Origin: Culex pipiens pallens
Taxonomy: Eukaryota > Arthropoda > Insecta > Diptera > Culicidae
Reading direction: 5' to 3'
NCBI RefSeq assembly: GCF_016801865.2
Contig: NC_068937.1
Coordinates: 122,609,225-122,673,224, forward strand
DNA: 64,000 bases
The position numbers and the translations under genes were made by a program. A model generated the notes under the pieces. The model was given only the letters and a program-made list of their open reading frames with translations, searched no databases and was not told the origin of the DNA. This document shows, in pieces, positions 59,641 to 64,000 of this stretch. Each line of letters opens with the position of its first letter. The first letter of the stretch is position 1.

Positions 59641-61536
59641 CACGGGTCCCCCAGAGACCGTTATTATGAAAAAAAAATTTCCACCCAAACCAATGATTGG
59701 ACATGGTTCCTGGGACCATTCTGCACCTCTGGGCCGAGTTTCAAAATATTTGCCGGCAGAAATTTCGAATACGGTCAGTTTTAGTGTTTTGAGTAGAAAT
59801 TAAGGGGAAATCGCATGTAAAATGCGTAGGAAAAGTTCAAAGCTTCGATGTTTTAACTCCAAAACATTACTGGTCATAGTTTTAAGTTGTTCTTACAGGT
59901 AGAAGAATGATATAAAACGATTTACCGGACTGACTTAGCCGGATTAATCCTAAGTTAAGTGGCTTAAATCTATAATTTACAAGTTTATACATAAATATCT
60001 ATTAAAAACTCCTATATTAGGCAATTTCAAGTCAAGGAAAGCTAGATTGCACAAAACTAACATAAAATGGGGTGACTTTGAGCCAAGGGGTGACTTTGTA
60101 CCAACAAACGACTAAAGATTGTTTTGATAAACTTGAATTTTATGTTAATTAATATATACAAATTTAGTATATTTAAATAAGGTCTGTTGATTTAAAGTCA
60201 CCTTGAAGTGACAAATTTGAAAATCATGCGCAAATTTTTCTGAATCAATTCATACTGAATCTAAATAAAACAATCAAAATATAAGGGCAACAACTTTTGT
60301 AACGTGGCAAATTTGTGGTATTGCAAAATAAATTGTCCTTTTTTGTTTTGAAACTTTTACAAATTTGAAACAGACGAATGAAATCCAGAGAGTACTTCAA
60401 CTATCATTTAGCCCATACTTTTTTGTTGTTCTGTGTAATGATTATTATTAGAAAAAGTTCTACGTCACAACTTCCTATAGGATTAATATTTCCAACCAGT
60501 TATGAATTTTAAACATGTTTGTCATAATAAAATATTGTATCCTTTAATTGAATGAAGTGTTGTTGATAAATTTTGATTATCGTTACAATTCATTGAAACA
60601 TATTATTGATCAGCAAGTACGTTTGCTAATAATATATTCAGCAAAACAAAACTTATTCTTTCCCCACGTGAAAACACAATCACTCATCTACTCTTTTAAC
60701 AAGCTTGGCAAATCTTATGAAAATTTGAAAATAGTATAGTCAAATATGTGTAAACTATTGGGCTTACAAATACTTACATACGATGGGCGATGTATGAATT
60801 GTATGTAAGTAGTTGTAGTTGTAGTTTGTGTCCTAAAACTCTTGTCGGGTTCAAACAATAAGGCTAATAACACTAAAGCGTTATCTATTTTTTTAAGTTT
60901 TTCGTGATTATCTAACTTTTTACGGCATTTTTGAAAATGTTGGGAGAGTGCAACATAAACTATGAACAATATTTGCAACGATTAAACCTTACAATTCAAT
61001 TAAATTAAACCTTACAATACAATTCCTATAGAGCTTGTAGTTAAGCTATATAGCTATTATGTAATCGTAAAGTTGGTACAAAGTCACCCCTTGGCTCAAA
61101 GTCACCCCATTTTATGTTAGTTTTGTGCAATCTAGCTTTCCTTGACTTGAAATTGCCTAATATAGGAGTTTTTAATAGATATTTATGTATAAACTTGTAA
61201 ATTATAGACTTAAGCCACTTAACTTAGGCTTAATCCGGCTAAGTCAGTCCGGTAAATCGTTTTATATCATTCTTCTACGTGTAAGAACAACTTAAAACTA
61301 TGACCAGTAATGTTTTGGAGTTAAAACATCGAAGCTTTGAACTTTTCCTACGCATTTTACATGCGATTTCCCCTTAATTTCTACTCAAAACACTAAAACT
61401 GACCGTATTCGAAATTTCTGCCGGCAAATATTTTGAAACTCGGCCCAGAGGTGCAAAATGGTCCCAGGAACCATGTCCAATCATTGGTTTGGGTGGAAAT
61501 TTTTTTTTCATAATAACGGTCTCTGGGGGACCCGTG
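59641..61536. mobile_element. 1.9-kb element with 465-bp terminal inverted repeats
   Basis: Arms 59641-60105 and 61072-61536 are equal in length and nearly identical in inverse orientation. The tips are CACGGGTCCCCCAGAG. The 5-bp target GATTG is duplicated (59636-59640 and 61537-61541). The inner ends of both arms carry the doubled word GGGGTGACTTTG. The 966-bp centre has no transposase. A 5-bp duplication with CAC tips would suit a Transib-like element; that is a guess. Confidence 0.85.
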
Positions 61537-61541
61537 GATTG

Positions 61542-62076
61542 ACCATAATAATTTTAAGTACAACTTAGTATGCCATAAAGCTTGCGTTGCATGTGCTACC
61601 CACTCCAAAAAAGCGGTTGCATACCTTTCAGGCGCGTCCGATTTCGCAAGATGTAGGCGTATCCGTTCTTTTATTACAGTGCATTTTAAACTGCGCAAAA
61701 TTCATTCGGCCAGTTCGATTTCGACAACCGGCAACCCAAACCCCGCTGTTTGTTTTTGTCCCCTTTCTGACGTTTCTCGCCGGTTTCGTGACAAAACGCA
61801 AGATTCCACCCAACAACAAGAAGAAAAAAAGAAGACCAGCAGAGTGAAAAAATTGACTCCGTGGAATGTTTGGCTCGTTATCAGAGCCAATTTTCTCGCA
61901 AAAATTAGTCACAAAAAGGCAAAGACAAGAAAATTGTGTGCAGCTTATCACTATCGATTCGGGTGTCTTTGTTTGATAACGAATGCTTTTGATATCCAAA
62001 TGTGTGGCGTGAATGAAATTTGTGGTTGAAAGAGTCCCGTTATGTTTTGATCCCGTCGGTTGTTCCGGATCGCGCA
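61542..62076. other. Upstream flank and 5' UTR of VPS13B
   Basis: Several overlapping frames are open here (61587-61847, 61679-62029 on +; 61628-62077 on -), but none has a recognisable domain. I take it as promoter and 5' UTR. Confidence 0.45.
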
Positions 62077-64000
62077 ATGTTCAAAATCGAATCGTACATT
62101 ACGCCGATAATTTTGACTTACCTGGAGAAGTATGTCAAAAACATCCGGCCGGAAGATTCGCAGGTGTCGCTGTGGGGCGGCGAGGTTGTCTTCCAAAATC
62201 TGGACCTGAAGCTGGACGTGCTGGAGGAGGAGCTTTCGTTGCCGTTCCAGTTTCTGTCCGGTCACATCCACGAGCTGGCCATCCGGGTGCCGTGGACCAA
62301 GATCGCGTCGGAGCCGATTGTCATCACGATTAACACTATTGGTGGGATCGCACGCTAATTTCCTTTGAACCAAAATATTTAAATTTTATTTCTACAGAAT
62401 TTGTCCTAAAACTGCAAGAACCGGGCAGTCGGGCTGCCCCTCGCAGGGATGCCTCGCGGAAGAGCAAAAATACGGACGAGGCGCCCCCTCCCGGTTACAT
62501 GGCCTCGCTAATTAACCGGATCGCCAACAACATCACGATCCGGTGCCACAACGTTATCCTCAAGTATGTGGAAGAAGATATCGTCGTTTCGATGAACATA
62601 CAGCAGCTGTCGATGGAGTCGACGGATGCCGGCTGGAATCCGGCGTTTATCGACATTTCGCCGACGCGGGTTTCGCTGAGGAAGCTGATAAACATTGTCG
62701 ACCTGACGATATGCTTGGACAAGCGGAATTCGGCGGGGAAGATTGAGGTTTGCCAGGAACCGGTCCTGTATCGAAGTACGCTGCAGGCACGTGTATTGAT
62801 GAGATATAGCAACGCTCCGGCATCGCATGACCGCTCGTCGATTACCCGAATCGATGTTCACAGCAACTTCTTGGACGTGAACGTCTCGTCGCAGCAGTTT
62901 CCCATGTTGATGCGGCTGTACGAGCTTGGAATGGCGCTGAAGCAGGGTAAGATCAAGAGCGAAACTTCGCTGGGTGCGGAAGGCAGTGGGGAAGGAGAAG
63001 GTGAGGCCAACCAAGAATCGCTGCTGTCGTGGGCTTGGAATCTGCTGCCGTCGTTCTTTCCGGAAGAGAGCGAGTCGGACAGCACGGACGACCATGAGTT
63101 TCACGTGTTTCACGCCGGTTGCTACATCGATAGGCTGCGGATAATCTTCAAGACGCAGGAGCTGGTCGGGGACAGTGTGGTGGGAACGGCCCGGAAGATC
63201 AAGTACAACCCGTTTTTGCAGCTGGATTTGAACGGAGTGCATGGAGAGGTGGTCATTTGCGGCTTGAAATGGTTCAATTTTAGCGGAGGTATCGCCAAGG
63301 TCGGGCTGCAGTCGCTGGAAGATTGTCCCTGCGGACATCCGATGGGTATCAAGGAGATATTTACTAGTGAGGCAACTGTTTCGGAGGAGAATTCGCATGT
63401 TAGAGGGTCCTTTTTTGACGAGAAAACAGGTGAAAGTCGGAAGTACAACGTCAACTGGAATTACCACCTTGGGACGTACACCCAGCAGGTTCTGCTGGCA
63501 AGATCTCCGGCGATCGCGATGGACATTGTCCACGAAGTGCAAATTCCGGACGACCGTCGAACATCCGAGTTTGGGAGCGATCTTGAGTTCAGCAATCTGT
63601 CCGAGAAGTACATGATTCGCGGATTCTTTGGCAAATTCCGGTTAAAAATCGGTGCGGATACTCTTCACCGCGTGAAAAAGTTGATCTCTTACAAGGATGC
63701 CTACGAATACCAGCCGTACTACGAGGAGAAACCGACGCCAAATTTGTCCCAACTTCCACCGCCATCGGCGGAAGACTATGACGCTCTGATGAGCGAAATC
63801 CCGCTCAAACAGATCCACATAACTGTCGTGACACCAACGTTGGAACTTCACCCAATCGATCACGGCCGGTTCCAGCTCGGTCGCAAGCGAAGTTCTTCCA
63901 AAAACCCCACAACAACCGTTCTTGGACCCTTGCTGGAGGTAGACTTCAACCGAATCGAGTGCAATATCTTAACTCCGCTCTACGAGAACCGCCTCGTCTT
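62077..64000 (+). CDS. VPS13B-like bridge lipid-transfer protein, N-terminal part
   Basis: VPS13 proteins are very large tube-like lipid transporters at membrane contacts; VPS13B acts at the Golgi and in endosomal traffic. Exon 1 is 62077-62341 and exon 2 runs from 62398 past the window edge with no stop in 1.6 kb. The 56-bp intron (62342-62397, GTGGGA...TCTACAG) is phase 1 and joins INTI and EFVLKLQEPG. The start MFKIESYITPIILTYLEKYV, then SLWGGEVVFQNLDLKLDVLE and LSGHIHELAIRVPWTKI, are the conserved Chorein_N motif, with the wording typical of VPS13B rather than VPS13A/C/D. Further on come HPMGIKEIF and NYHLGTYTQQVLLARSP. Only about 620 of the several thousand expected residues are in view. 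Confidence 0.88.

Noticed and set aside
61628..62077. 149-codon - strand frame and overlapping + frames upstream of VPS13B
   Set aside because: Frames overlap on both strands, composition is uneven, no domain is seen, and the place fits promoter and 5' UTR.

Overview
This window reads as eukaryotic DNA from a mosquito, most likely Culex. It is AT-rich and repeat-dense. Its genes have short GT-AG introns, many of 56-68 bp, and encode insect protein families. It also carries a tRNA-derived SINE that I recognise from memory as a Culex type. No search was run, so the genus is an inference.

Genes. An ADAM-type metalloprotease-disintegrin (meltrin/ADAM12-19 like) lies on the + strand at 4834-9047, with its 5' exon(s) not located. 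It converges on the first of four sugar-porter (Tret1-like, major facilitator) genes. All four porters are on the - strand: 9436-10954, 11440-13151, 27871-30624 and 42953-47669. I rebuilt their exons from splice sites, and all four share a phase-1 intron just before the conserved GW(T/P)SP motif, so they are dispersed tandem paralogues. At the right edge the 5' end of VPS13B (bridge-like lipid transfer protein) starts at 62077 and runs off the window. Two decayed coding pieces lie at 31991-32417 (+) and 32580-33072 (-).

Repeats. Several insertions can be dissected to the base. A TA-flanked element at 13953-21641 contains a hAT-like element (14394-21148, 8-bp target duplication). That contains a CACTA-like foldback element (15588-19660, 3-bp duplication) built of 144-bp tandem repeats in inverted arms. 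A second copy of the outer family (2006-3808) carries an 880-bp retroposon-like insertion with a 23-bp duplication, and the other copy still shows the empty site. A non-autonomous LTR retrotransposon (22321-27135, near-identical 584-bp LTRs, 5-bp duplication) sits inside a small TA-flanked MITE. Other inverted-repeat elements lie at 31809-33223, 38356-39728, 44680-44894, 50105-50295, 56342-56509, 58095-59474 and 59641-61536.

Layout: 1-4.8 kb repeats and intergenic; 4.8-13.2 kb ADAM plus two porters; 14-27.3 kb transposon block; 27.9-30.6 kb third porter; 31-42.9 kb repeats, pseudogenes and spacers; 43-47.7 kb fourth porter; 47.7-62 kb a long spacer with recurring short words and MITEs; 62-64 kb VPS13B. 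Functionally the core is a sugar/trehalose transporter cluster that transposons have spread apart.
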